DNA of 7,364 nucleotides, from contig CAMPHP010000133.1 in assembly GCA_946885925.1 (NCBI GenBank), positions 1-7,364 of the forward strand. Direction: 5' to 3'. The position numbers were made by a program, and so were the translations under genes. Under the pieces are notes generated by a model that saw only the letters and a program-made list of their open reading frames with translations, ran no database searches and was not told the origin of the DNA. Source of the stretch: an uncultured Litorilinea sp. Its GTDB lineage: Bacteria; Chloroflexota; Anaerolineae; Caldilineales; Caldilineaceae. Positions 1 to 5,841 of this stretch are shown in pieces (the stretch's first letter is position 1; every line of letters begins with the position of its first letter).

Positions 1-135
1 AGCGGGGTGGAGCCGAGAGCCTCCTACGGAGGGACAGAGCCGCGTGGTCTGTCGGGTGCCCCCAGGCGCGCAGGGATCTCTCTGCTGCTCCTTGGCGCGT
101 CTGGCTCTATGTGTTGATCCAGGAAATCTATCTGC
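1..135. other. Structured region upstream of the permease gene, no gene recognised
   Basis: I recognise no protein here in any frame. Two forward frames stay open from the left edge (stops at 115-117 and 137-139), but their translations are rich in Arg, Gly, Pro, Cys and Ser and resemble neither an ABC ATPase nor a membrane-fusion protein. The frame ending at 137-139 overlaps the permease start as ATGA, which could be the tail of a coupled upstream gene. The DNA is strongly structured, with three consecutive hairpins: CCTCC/GGAGG (20-24 with 28-32), GACAGA/TCTGTC (33-38 with 48-53, plus an inner CC/GG pair), and a long stem pairing 62-76 with 89-104 (one bulge at 94, two G-U pairs). A structured intergenic element or repeat fits better than a coding tail, but the window edge prevents a decision. 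Confidence 0.4.
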
Positions 136-2538
136 ATGAGTGGTCTACGCTGGCGCTATATCTGGCGCGGAATTTGGCTCTATCGTTCGCGCACAATCTT
201 GATCATCCTCTCGGTTGCCATCGGGATCTTTGCCTTTGGGCTGATCATTGGGGCTGGGGCTACCTTGCGTACCGAGCTTTCCGCGCGCTATCAAGAGGTG
301 AACCCCGCCAGCACCACACTCCATGTCAACGAGTTTGACCTACCTACCGTGGAAGCAATACGGCGTATGCCTGAAGTGGCTGTGGCTGAAGGACGCAGCA
401 GCCGCATTATCCAATACCGTCAGCCCTCCGGGGAATGGCATGATCTCCAGCTTTTTGCCTTGGAGGATTACACTAACAACCAAGTCAATAGGGTGCGTCC
501 GTGGCAAGGGGTGTGGCCTCCACCCGACCATCAAGTTCTAATTGAACGGAACTCGCTGGGATTAACGGGTGCTCAGGTTGGCGACGCGTTGGTAGTGGAA
601 AACAGCCTGGGTGATCAACGCTCGCTTGTCATCGCTGGCCTAGTGCATGACATGAATCAGCCTCCGGCGCAGATCACAGGCGTTCCCTATGCCTATGTCA
701 CGCATGATACTCTGGAGTGGCTGGGCCTGCCCCGCAGCTTTAACCAATTGCAAATTTTGGTGGCAGAAGGGCGCAAAGACAAAGCCTACATTACGCGCGT
801 GGCGCAGGCTGCAACTGAGAAGTTGGAGCGCGATGGGTTGGAGGTGACATGGACTGAAGTTCCCGAACCTGGCAAACATTTTGTGGAAGAGTTTCTCCCT
901 ACCATCCTGCTCATTCTTTCCATCCTGGGAATTCTCGCGCTGGTCCTTTCCGCCTTCTTGGTCATCAATGTCATCACTGCGCTATTGACGCAGCAGACTC
1001 GGCAGATTGGTGTGATGAAGGCGATTGGCGCACGCCCTATGCAGATCGCTGAGTTGTATCTTGCAATGGTACTCTGTTTTGGGGTGGGAGCGCTCTTTCT
1101 TGCCATTCCCCTGGGTGCGATTGGTTCGCGTACTTTTTCAAGCTTTGTGGCAGGACAGTTGAACTTTGATTTGGGCCATACTGCCGTGCCGCCGCTGGTT
1201 GTGGGGTTGCAGATTGCTGTGGGACTGTTGACCCCGGTTGCCGCGGCATTCTTTCCGGTGACTGCGACTGTGAAGCGTAGCGTGCATGAAGCCCTGGCAG
1301 ATGCTGGGGTCGAAAGTCCGCAGCAGGACGCCTCCACGACGCACCCTTTGATAGTGTGGCAGCAGCGGTTGCCAATCTCTCGCCCCATGCGTTTGGCGTT
1401 ACGCAATACCTTTCGCCGTCGCGGACGGCTGATCCGCACGCTGATTCCTTTAACGCTGGGTGGCGCGCTCTTTATGAGTGTTCTCAGTGTGCGTGCTTCG
1501 CTCTTTCTCACCCTAGAGCAAACACTCATCGAGCGTGGCTTTGATGTGCAGATCCAATTTAGCCAACCCTATCCGCTGCGTCGTATTGAGGCTGTGGTGA
1601 AACAAGTGCCGGGTGTGGCGGTGCAAGAAGGGTGGACCGTGCGACAGGGAGCCCCTGTGCGCGCCGACGCGAGCCAGGGCGACCAGTTGTTTGTCTATGG
1701 GATTCCAGCCCAGACCGCGGTCTTTCAGCCTAACCTGATCGCTGGACGCTGGTTGACGCCAGCAGATAGCAATGCGGTGGTAGTGCCTAGGGCGCTCTTG
1801 CAGTGGGAACCCCACTTGGCGCTGGGTGGCCCTATGACCGTACGTATCGGGCGCGATGAATTAACGTTTGAGATTGTCGGGGTCATTCAAACATTCCAGC
1901 CGCCGATTGCTCCTGCGATTGTCTATACCAACCAATCGTATCTGTGGCGTGAGGTGGGGGGCACAAACCGGGCGGATATGGTTCGCATTCTCACCTTTAC
2001 ACATGATGGTGCCACCCAACGCAGCGTCGCCCAATCCGCGCAGAACCGATTACAAAGGGTGGGGCTGCAAGTGCAATCCACACGCAATGCCAGTGAAGAC
2101 CGCGTGATCTTCTCTGAACGCTTTAACATTGTGACAGTGATCCTGCTCTTTATGGCCTTCTTGTTGGCGATTGTGGGCAGTTTGGGGCTGATGGGTACGA
2201 TGAGCATTAATGTGCTGGAACGCCGCCGCGAGATTGGTGTCTTGCGCGCCATCGGTGCATCTGATCGAGCCGTGATCCGCCTCTTTGTCATGGAGGGAGT
2301 TGTGATCAGCGTGATTGCCTGGGCCGGGGCGATTGTACTGGCACAGCCCATGAGTCGCATTATGAGCTATGCGGTGGGCATGAACTTTGCCAAGCTCCCT
2401 TTGACCTATGTCTTTGATCTGCGCGCGCTTCCTCTCTGGCTAACGATTGCCGTGGTTGTTTCGGCACTCGCAAGCCTGCTCCCTGCTCGTTCCGCCGCGC
2501 GCCTCAGCGTGCGTGAGACGCTGGCTTATGAAGGGTGA
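136..2538 (+). CDS. FtsX/MacB-type ABC transporter permease, duplicated-half form
   Basis: This is an 800-residue integral membrane permease of the FtsX/MacB/LolC superfamily, which works with a separate ATPase to move lipids, lipoproteins, peptides or drugs, or to transmit force across the envelope. Predicted membrane segments lie near residues 20-41, 254-280, 308-330, 352-374, 434-455, 663-690, 718-736 and 768-784. Extracytoplasmic domains fill about 45-250 and 460-660. The FtsX signature appears twice, as QIGVMKAIGA (290-299) and EIGVLRAIGA (699-708). Each half ends alike, SVHEALADAG (382-391) and SVRETLAYEG (791-800), showing internal duplication of the unit. The ATG at 136 is the only reasonable start, because a stop at 115-117 closes the frame upstream; AGGA at 121-124 is a weak ribosome binding site 11 bases away. 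The partner ATPase is not in the window and may lie to the left. Family assignment is secure; substrate is unknown. Confidence 0.93.
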   Translation: MSGLRWRYIWRGIWLYRSRTILIILSVAIGIFAFGLIIGAGATLRTELSARYQEVNPASTTLHVNEFDLPTVEAIRRMPEVAVAEGRSSRIIQYRQPSGEWHDLQLFALEDYTNNQVNRVRPWQGVWPPPDHQVLIERNSLGLTGAQVGDALVVENSLGDQRSLVIAGLVHDMNQPPAQITGVPYAYVTHDTLEWLGLPRSFNQLQILVAEGRKDKAYITRVAQAATEKLERDGLEVTWTEVPEPGKHFVEEFLPTILLILSILGILALVLSAFLVINVITALLTQQTRQIGVMKAIGARPMQIAELYLAMVLCFGVGALFLAIPLGAIGSRTFSSFVAGQLNFDLGHTAVPPLVVGLQIAVGLLTPVAAAFFPVTATVKRSVHEALADAGVESPQQDASTTHPLIVWQQRLPISRPMRLALRNTFRRRGRLIRTLIPLTLGGALFMSVLSVRASLFLTLEQTLIERGFDVQIQFSQPYPLRRIEAVVKQVPGVAVQEGWTVRQGAPVRADASQGDQLFVYGIPAQTAVFQPNLIAGRWLTPADSNAVVVPRALLQWEPHLALGGPMTVRIGRDELTFEIVGVIQTFQPPIAPAIVYTNQSYLWREVGGTNRADMVRILTFTHDGATQRSVAQSAQNRLQRVGLQVQSTRNASEDRVIFSERFNIVTVILLFMAFLLAIVGSLGLMGTMSINVLERRREIGVLRAIGASDRAVIRLFVMEGVVISVIAWAGAIVLAQPMSRIMSYAVGMNFAKLPLTYVFDLRALPLWLTIAVVVSALASLLPARSAARLSVRETLAYEG

Positions 2539-2574
2539 CGAGTGCATTTCATGGAAGCGTCTCATTGGAACTGG

Positions 2575-3738
2575 CTAACGGTGGAGTTTTGGCAGGTAAA
2601 GCGTTGCGTAGTCCCCGCGAATAACTCCCTTGACCTGGTTCACCCCTAAGGTGGCTTGACCTGGGGCTGATAGAGCAAGAAACATCTCCTCATCCGGCTC
2701 AACTACCTGATCATCAACGATGCTCACCTCTATGATCGCGCTGACAGTGCCTGGTGGAATCACCAGAGTCCCTGTGCTAGAAAGATAATCATCGGGTGAG
2801 ATGGCACTACCATCGAGTGTGGTATAGCTTGCCAGCACTGGTTGGGGCCAAGGCATGCTGAGCGTGGCGACAAAGGAGAGGGTTCCATCTGCTTCGTCTG
2901 CTGTCGCCGCACGCAGATCAAGTTGGGGCAAGCCATCATCATCGAGGATGGTCACGGTTGCAGTCGCCTTCGCCAATTCAGCATTGAGCGGATCTGTCAA
3001 TTGGAAGCTGAAATTCTCCGCCAATTCAACCTCCTCGTCGGCTGTTAAGGTCACTGTAACGACGGTCTGGGTGCTGCCCGCGCGGATGATTGCTGTGCCA
3101 TTGGTCTCGACATAATCATTGGGGCTGGTCGCACTGCCGGGTACTGTGTGAAAATTTACGATACTATCCAGCGTGGATACGCCAGATTGCGTGATCACCA
3201 GCGAAACGCTGCCATCCCCTTCGGTCACTGTGACATCACTGACTGCCAACAAGGCGGTGTCATTGTCCTCAATCGTGACAACGGTCTCAGTGATTACACC
3301 GAGCGTTGCGCCTTGCAGGTTGCTCAGCGTTACGCGAAACTGCTCGTTCCCTTCTATTGACGGATCATCATGAATGGTGATAGGTAGCGTTACTGATTCA
3401 ACACCGGGCGCAATCACGAGCGATTGGCGCAGGGCTACGAAATCGTCTGGGGCATGGGCTTGGAGATTGGCAGAGGAGACTGTCGCCGTTACTGGTGTGC
3501 TGCTTGGTGGCGTAAGGGCCAGCATAACCGAGGCGCTGCCGCTGCCCTCGTTCACTGTGTAGGAAGCAGCGCTAAAGGCAATGGTTGATGTGCTGGCTGT
3601 CGCTGCGCGGAGATTGGGCGTGGCTGTGCTAAACGAGAAGAACAACAACGCGCTCAACAGCAACCCGCTCCACAACAAACTCAGCCCGAACAACCGTGTG
3701 TTTCTGAACCAATCAATTTTGTCCCAGCTTCTAATCAT
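2575..3738 (-). CDS. Secreted protein with three Calx-beta domains and a YLP tail
   Basis: This gene encodes 387 residues from the ATG at 3738. A hydrophobic segment at about 17-39 ending in Ser-Thr-Ala suggests a Sec signal peptide, or an N-terminal anchor if uncleaved. Three Calx-beta repeats follow at about 52-160, 163-268 and 270-375. Each has the acidic VNEGSG/VTEGDG/ADEADG opening and a central PDDF/PNDY/PDDY strand. The first two close with VTIEDND and VTILDDD, acidic loops that bind calcium in this family. The third closes with a divergent VIRGD and a short tail, YLPKLHR (381-387). The likely role is extracellular, as a calcium-stabilised adhesin or surface protein without a catalytic domain. 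Start choice is uncertain: neither the ATG at 3738 nor one at 3783 (402 residues) has a well-spaced Shine-Dalgarno, and 3738 gives the more normal signal peptide. The frame stays open far upstream into the antisense of the next gene, which I treat as non-coding. It converges on the permease gene with 36 bases between stops. Confidence 0.82.
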   Translation of the reverse strand: MIRSWDKIDWFRNTRLFGLSLLWSGLLLSALLFFSFSTATPNLRAATASTSTIAFSAASYTVNEGSGSASVMLALTPPSSTPVTATVSSANLQAHAPDDFVALRQSLVIAPGVESVTLPITIHDDPSIEGNEQFRVTLSNLQGATLGVITETVVTIEDNDTALLAVSDVTVTEGDGSVSLVITQSGVSTLDSIVNFHTVPGSATSPNDYVETNGTAIIRAGSTQTVVTVTLTADEEVELAENFSFQLTDPLNAELAKATATVTILDDDGLPQLDLRAATADEADGTLSFVATLSMPWPQPVLASYTTLDGSAISPDDYLSSTGTLVIPPGTVSAIIEVSIVDDQVVEPDEEMFLALSAPGQATLGVNQVKGVIRGDYATLYLPKLHR

Positions 3739-3966
3739 ATTGTTTATAAGTACACTTTCAATGAACTTGTCGCTTTTTTCCATTCCCTGCACAGCATGTA
3801 TGGTGTTGCGAATGTGAGAGAGCAAACAGAGACGACAAACAAACAGACATATTAAACAGGGAGTACGCAGAGATAATACTACGCAGAGATAATACGTAGA
3901 GAGAGTCAGTAGAGATAGCAAACAAAGAGAAATCAAAGACAGACAACTGGTAAGGAAAGAGAACTC
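3739..3966. promoter_or_regulatory. Divergent control region between the Calx-beta and first SDR genes
   Basis: These 228 bases separate two divergently transcribed genes and must hold both promoters, unless the Calx-beta gene starts at 3783. On the + strand, 3814-3966 is purine-rich and T-poor (about one T in eight by hand count), typical of an unstructured leader. It contains a 16-bp tandem duplication whose units each carry GATAAT, five of six matches to a -10 box, but neither has a recognisable -35 box 17 bases upstream. The first SDR gene has AAGGA at 3952-3956, ten bases before its ATG. On the - strand, TATAAA (complement of 3743-3748) is -10-like but only four bases from the ATG at 3738. 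No convincing complete promoter can be named. Confidence 0.5.
3864..3895 (+). repeat. Perfect 16-bp tandem duplication in the first SDR leader
   Basis: The unit TACGCAGAGATAATAC occurs twice with no gap or mismatch (3864-3879 and 3880-3895). It is followed by a short GTAGAGAG stretch that starts like a decayed third copy. Each unit contains GATAAT, so the duplication also doubles a -10-like hexamer. It could be replication slippage, paired protein binding sites, or doubled promoter elements; the sequence alone does not decide. Confidence 0.85.
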
Positions 3967-4737
3967 ATGAGTGAACAAGCAGCCCAACCTAAACGAGTGC
4001 TGGTCACTGGAAGTACAGGTGCAATCGGTGGGCCAGTCGCGCAACGGCTCTTGGAGCGCGGCCATCAAGTGCGCGGTTTTGCGCGCCGTCCAAGTCCGGG
4101 CCTGCAAGATTACGTTGTTGGCGACCTGAGCGACCGCGACGCGGTACGTCGTGCGGTAGAAGGCATGGAGGTGGTTGTCCACCTGGGAGCCTATCCTAAT
4201 GATGCCGATTTTATTGATGTCCTGCTAGAACCCAATGTGCGCGGTCTCTTTCACATCTGCGATGCTGCACGCGAGTTTGGCGTGCAGCGCCTTTCCCTGG
4301 CGAGCACCCTACAGACTGTCCACGGTCATGGTACACCGGAGCGTCCCATACGCATTGAAGAAGGGCCAGCGCCAACAAATCATTATGCACTCACCAAAGT
4401 CTGGGCCGAGGAGATGGGCAAGATGTATGCCCGTGTGCACGGCATGTCGGTGATTAATGTTCGCATCGGCTGGCTGCCACGCAACCCTGAAGAGGCGGAT
4501 GGGCTTAAGTCCAATGCAGAAGGCCCCGATTACTTCTTTAGCCACGCCGACGCCCAACGTTTCTATGAACGGGTGGTTGAATCGCCCAATCCTGGCCCTG
4601 GCGAAGCCATAACGGTCTTTGCCACCAGCATCCCCGCCCATGTTGAACGCTTGGATTTGGAGCCAGCACGCCACATTCTTGGCTACAAGCCCCAGGACGT
4701 TTGGCCTAATGGACTCAACTTCGAGTATAAGTTGTAG
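3967..4737 (+). CDS. NAD(P)-dependent SDR dehydrogenase/epimerase, paralogue A
   Basis: This 256-residue Rossmann-fold enzyme belongs to the extended short-chain dehydrogenase/reductase class. The nucleotide-binding motif TGSTGAIG lies at 14-21, the catalytic Tyr and Lys at Y140 and K144 in NHYALTK, and the likely catalytic Ser at S113 in LASTLQT. A HLGAYPND segment (72-79), the block VRGLFHICDAAREFGVQR (91-108) and VINVRIGWLP (162-171) recall uronate dehydrogenase-like SDRs, which are close in size (about 265 residues), so a sugar or sugar-acid oxidoreductase is plausible but unproven. After the second beta strand it carries R40-R41 (VRGFARRPS), basic residues commonly linked to NADP(H) preference. 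No signal peptide is visible, so it is probably cytoplasmic. AAGGA at 3952-3956 supports the ATG. The paralogue 260 bases downstream is 79% identical. The function class is secure; the substrate is not. Confidence 0.9.
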   Translation: MSEQAAQPKRVLVTGSTGAIGGPVAQRLLERGHQVRGFARRPSPGLQDYVVGDLSDRDAVRRAVEGMEVVVHLGAYPNDADFIDVLLEPNVRGLFHICDAAREFGVQRLSLASTLQTVHGHGTPERPIRIEEGPAPTNHYALTKVWAEEMGKMYARVHGMSVINVRIGWLPRNPEEADGLKSNAEGPDYFFSHADAQRFYERVVESPNPGPGEAITVFATSIPAHVERLDLEPARHILGYKPQDVWPNGLNFEYKL

Positions 4738-4763
4738 CATGAACTAAGTTACAGCATGAACAA
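4730..4763 (+). repeat. Imperfect 17-bp tandem duplication across the SDR A stop codon
   Basis: AGTTGTAGCATGAACTA (4730-4746) is followed directly by AGTTACAGCATGAACAA (4747-4763); 14 of 17 positions match. The first copy includes the TAG stop of paralogue A (4735-4737). In the second copy the matching triplet is CAG, so the duplication adds no second stop in that frame. It looks like a slippage product at the gene end. Confidence 0.7.
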
Positions 4764-4773
4764 GGTGATATGT

Positions 4774-4788
4774 AGGTCTCAATGACCT
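4774..4788 (+). terminator. Possible weak hairpin terminator after SDR A
   Basis: AGGTC (4774-4778) pairs with GACCT (4784-4788) around a five-base TCAAT loop, and the run GTTGTTTGCT follows. The stem is only five Watson-Crick pairs, so it would be a weak terminator at best. The larger hairpin at 4880-4903 is the better candidate. Confidence 0.25.
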
Positions 4789-4797
4789 GTTGTTTGC

Positions 4798-4853
4798 TAG
4801 GTTAATTGTATGAGATTAATTGTACGAGGTTAATTGTACGAGGTTAATTGTAC
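4798..4853 (+). repeat. 14-bp tandem repeat, four copies, between the SDR paralogues
   Basis: Four head-to-tail units run TAGGTTAATTGTAT (4798-4811), GAGATTAATTGTAC (4812-4825), GAGGTTAATTGTAC (4826-4839) and GAGGTTAATTGTAC (4840-4853). Units 3 and 4 are identical, unit 2 differs from them at one base and unit 1 at two. A degenerate continuation starts GAGTT at 4854. The core holds the palindrome TTAATT. The 14-bp period is not a whole number of helical turns. There are no unique spacers, so this is not a CRISPR array. It may be a slippage-prone spacer or an array of sites for a DNA-binding protein. Confidence 0.88.
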
Positions 4854-4879
4854 GAGTTCACTATATGAATCTGCGAGCT

Positions 4880-4915
4880 GGGCCAGTGGCAAGCCATTGG
4901 CCCTCTTGTTTGATT
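4880..4915 (+). terminator. Rho-independent terminator-like hairpin between the SDR genes
   Basis: GGGCCAGTGGC (4880-4890) pairs with GCCATTGGCCC (4893-4903): ten Watson-Crick pairs and one G-U. The nominal AA loop would open to four bases. A T-rich but interrupted tail, TCTTGTTTGATT, follows at 4904-4915. The GC-rich stem with U-rich tail is the expected form of an intrinsic terminator for the first SDR transcript, and implies that the second SDR has its own promoter downstream or depends on readthrough. Confidence 0.6.
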
Positions 4916-4930
4916 CTAAATAATAGAGCT

Positions 4931-4973
4931 TATCTCTTATGAATTGCTTTGAAAGCGAAATTTTTGAGAGATA
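4931..4973 (+). promoter_or_regulatory. Nested inverted repeat in the leader of the second SDR gene
   Basis: The outer arms TATCTCT (4931-4937) and AGAGATA (4967-4973) pair perfectly. Inside, AATT (4942-4945) pairs with AATT (4959-4962), and GCTT (4946-4949) with AAGC (4953-4956), around a TGA triloop, with a two-base bulge at 4957-4958. The four-base internal loops TATG and TTTG separate outer and inner stems. This totals fifteen pairs ending 13 bases before the purine-rich ribosome binding region (4987-4994). It could be an RNA element controlling translation or a palindromic protein-binding site. It matches no riboswitch class that I recognise. Confidence 0.5.
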
Positions 4974-4997
4974 GAGACAAAATACAGAAGAGGAACG

Positions 4998-5768
4998 ATG
5001 AGTGAAATAGCAGTTCAGCCCAAGCGGGTGCTCGTCACTGGCGCTACGGGCGCAATTGGCAGGCCAGTCGTGCAGTGGCTATCTGCCCGCGGTCATTGTG
5101 TGCGTGGTTTTGCATTCGACCCCAGTCCGGATTTAGAGGACCATGTTGTTGGCGACCTGAGTGATCGGGATGCGGTGCGCCGCGCCGTAGAAGGCATGGA
5201 AGTGGTGATCCATTTGGGCGCGTATCCCAACGACGCTGATTTCATTGATGTCTTGCTCGAACCCAATGTACGCGGGCTGTTCCATGTCTTTGATGCCGCG
5301 CGCGAATTTGGTGTGCAGCGCTTTGCGATGGCAAGCACGATGCAGACCGTTACCGGGCATCAAGGCGGCGACCGTCTGATTCGCATTGAAGATGGCCCCG
5401 CGCCAGTCAACCACTATGCACTGGCTAAAGTCTGGGCCGAGGAGATGGGCAAGATGTATGCCCGCGTCCACAATATGGCGGTGATCAATGTGCGTATTGG
5501 CTGGCTGCCGCGCAATCCCGGCGAAGCCAATCGAGTGAAGGCTAGCTCTCTTGGGCCAGATTGTTTCTTTAGCCATGCCGATGCCCAACGCTTCTTTGAA
5601 CGGGTGGTTGAATCACCCAATCCAAAGCCTGGTGAGGCTGTGACCGTCTTCGCTACCAGCATCCCCGCGCGCACGGAACGGCTGGATCTGGAGCCTGCGC
5701 GCCGTATTCTCGGCTATGAACCACGGTGCGTTTGGCCTGATGGCTTGAACTACGAGTATAGCTTGTAA
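4998..5768 (+). CDS. NAD(P)-dependent SDR dehydrogenase/epimerase, paralogue B
   Basis: This 256-residue paralogue aligns with copy A without any gap; 203 of 256 residues match by hand count. The nucleotide-binding motif TGATGAIG (14-21), S113 in MASTMQT, Y140 and K144 in NHYALAK are all kept, so it should be active. Residues 51-90 differ at one position from copy A, while the DNA there differs at about 22 of 120 bases, which indicates an old duplication under purifying selection. Differences cluster at 22-48, 122-127 and 175-185, the cofactor edge and probable substrate loops. Copy B has F40-D41 where copy A has R40-R41, which may shift preference towards NAD(H). The ATG is preceded by GAAGAGG (4987-4993), a short four-base gap. 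The gene probably has its own promoter behind the 4880-4903 hairpin, though I cannot name it. The substrate is unknown; a uronate dehydrogenase-like reaction is possible. Confidence 0.9.
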   Translation: MSEIAVQPKRVLVTGATGAIGRPVVQWLSARGHCVRGFAFDPSPDLEDHVVGDLSDRDAVRRAVEGMEVVIHLGAYPNDADFIDVLLEPNVRGLFHVFDAAREFGVQRFAMASTMQTVTGHQGGDRLIRIEDGPAPVNHYALAKVWAEEMGKMYARVHNMAVINVRIGWLPRNPGEANRVKASSLGPDCFFSHADAQRFFERVVESPNPKPGEAVTVFATSIPARTERLDLEPARRILGYEPRCVWPDGLNYEYSL

Positions 5769-5785
5769 ATATAATTGGCGAGAAC

Positions 5786-5830
5786 ACCTTCCTCGAAGCC
5801 ACTCAAAGGGTTCCCGGCTTTGAGGAAGGT
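5786..5830. terminator. 15-bp inverted repeat between convergent genes, likely bidirectional terminator
   Basis: ACCTTCCTCGAAGCC (5786-5800) pairs with GGCTTTGAGGAAGGT (5816-5830): fifteen pairs, one of them G-U on the + strand RNA, around a fifteen-base loop. It fills the 73-base gap between the stops of SDR B (5768) and the P450 (5842), where a shared terminator is expected. Neither side has a clear U tract, so it is not a textbook intrinsic terminator. It may instead block transcription from the opposing gene or protect the mRNA 3' ends. Confidence 0.55.
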
Positions 5831-5841
5831 TGGATTACCCC

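Noticed and set aside
20..33. Resemblance of the CTCCTACGGAGG segment to the conserved CTCCTACGGGAGG of 16S rRNA
   Set aside because: The match is about a dozen bases with a missing G, and the flanking sequence does not continue as rRNA.
786..1529. Antisense frame of 247 codons within the permease gene
   Set aside because: It is a shadow of a membrane-protein gene, rich in Arg, Thr and Ser with no recognisable domain and no supported start.
2539..2574. Terminator between the permease and Calx-beta genes
   Set aside because: Only a four-base GACG/CGTC pairing with a long loop was found near the stops and there is no U tract, so I list no terminator there.
3796..3855. 19-codon upstream frame in the SDR A leader
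   Set aside because: It has no Shine-Dalgarno and no stall-peptide features, and overlaps the region where the opposite gene begins.
3739..4182. Upstream extension of the Calx-beta frame to 535 residues on the - strand
   Set aside because: The extension runs antisense through the conserved start of SDR A and would put over 140 low-complexity residues before an obvious signal peptide. It is open because of codon composition on the opposite strand, not because it is coding.
4798..4867. CRISPR array
   Set aside because: The 14-bp units abut directly with no unique spacers, and no cas genes are present.
4309..5588. Long antisense frames (4309-4740 and 5133-5588) within both SDR genes
   Set aside because: They appear at similar places in both copies because the sense proteins are conserved; their translations resemble no domain that I recognise, and they follow sense codon periodicity.
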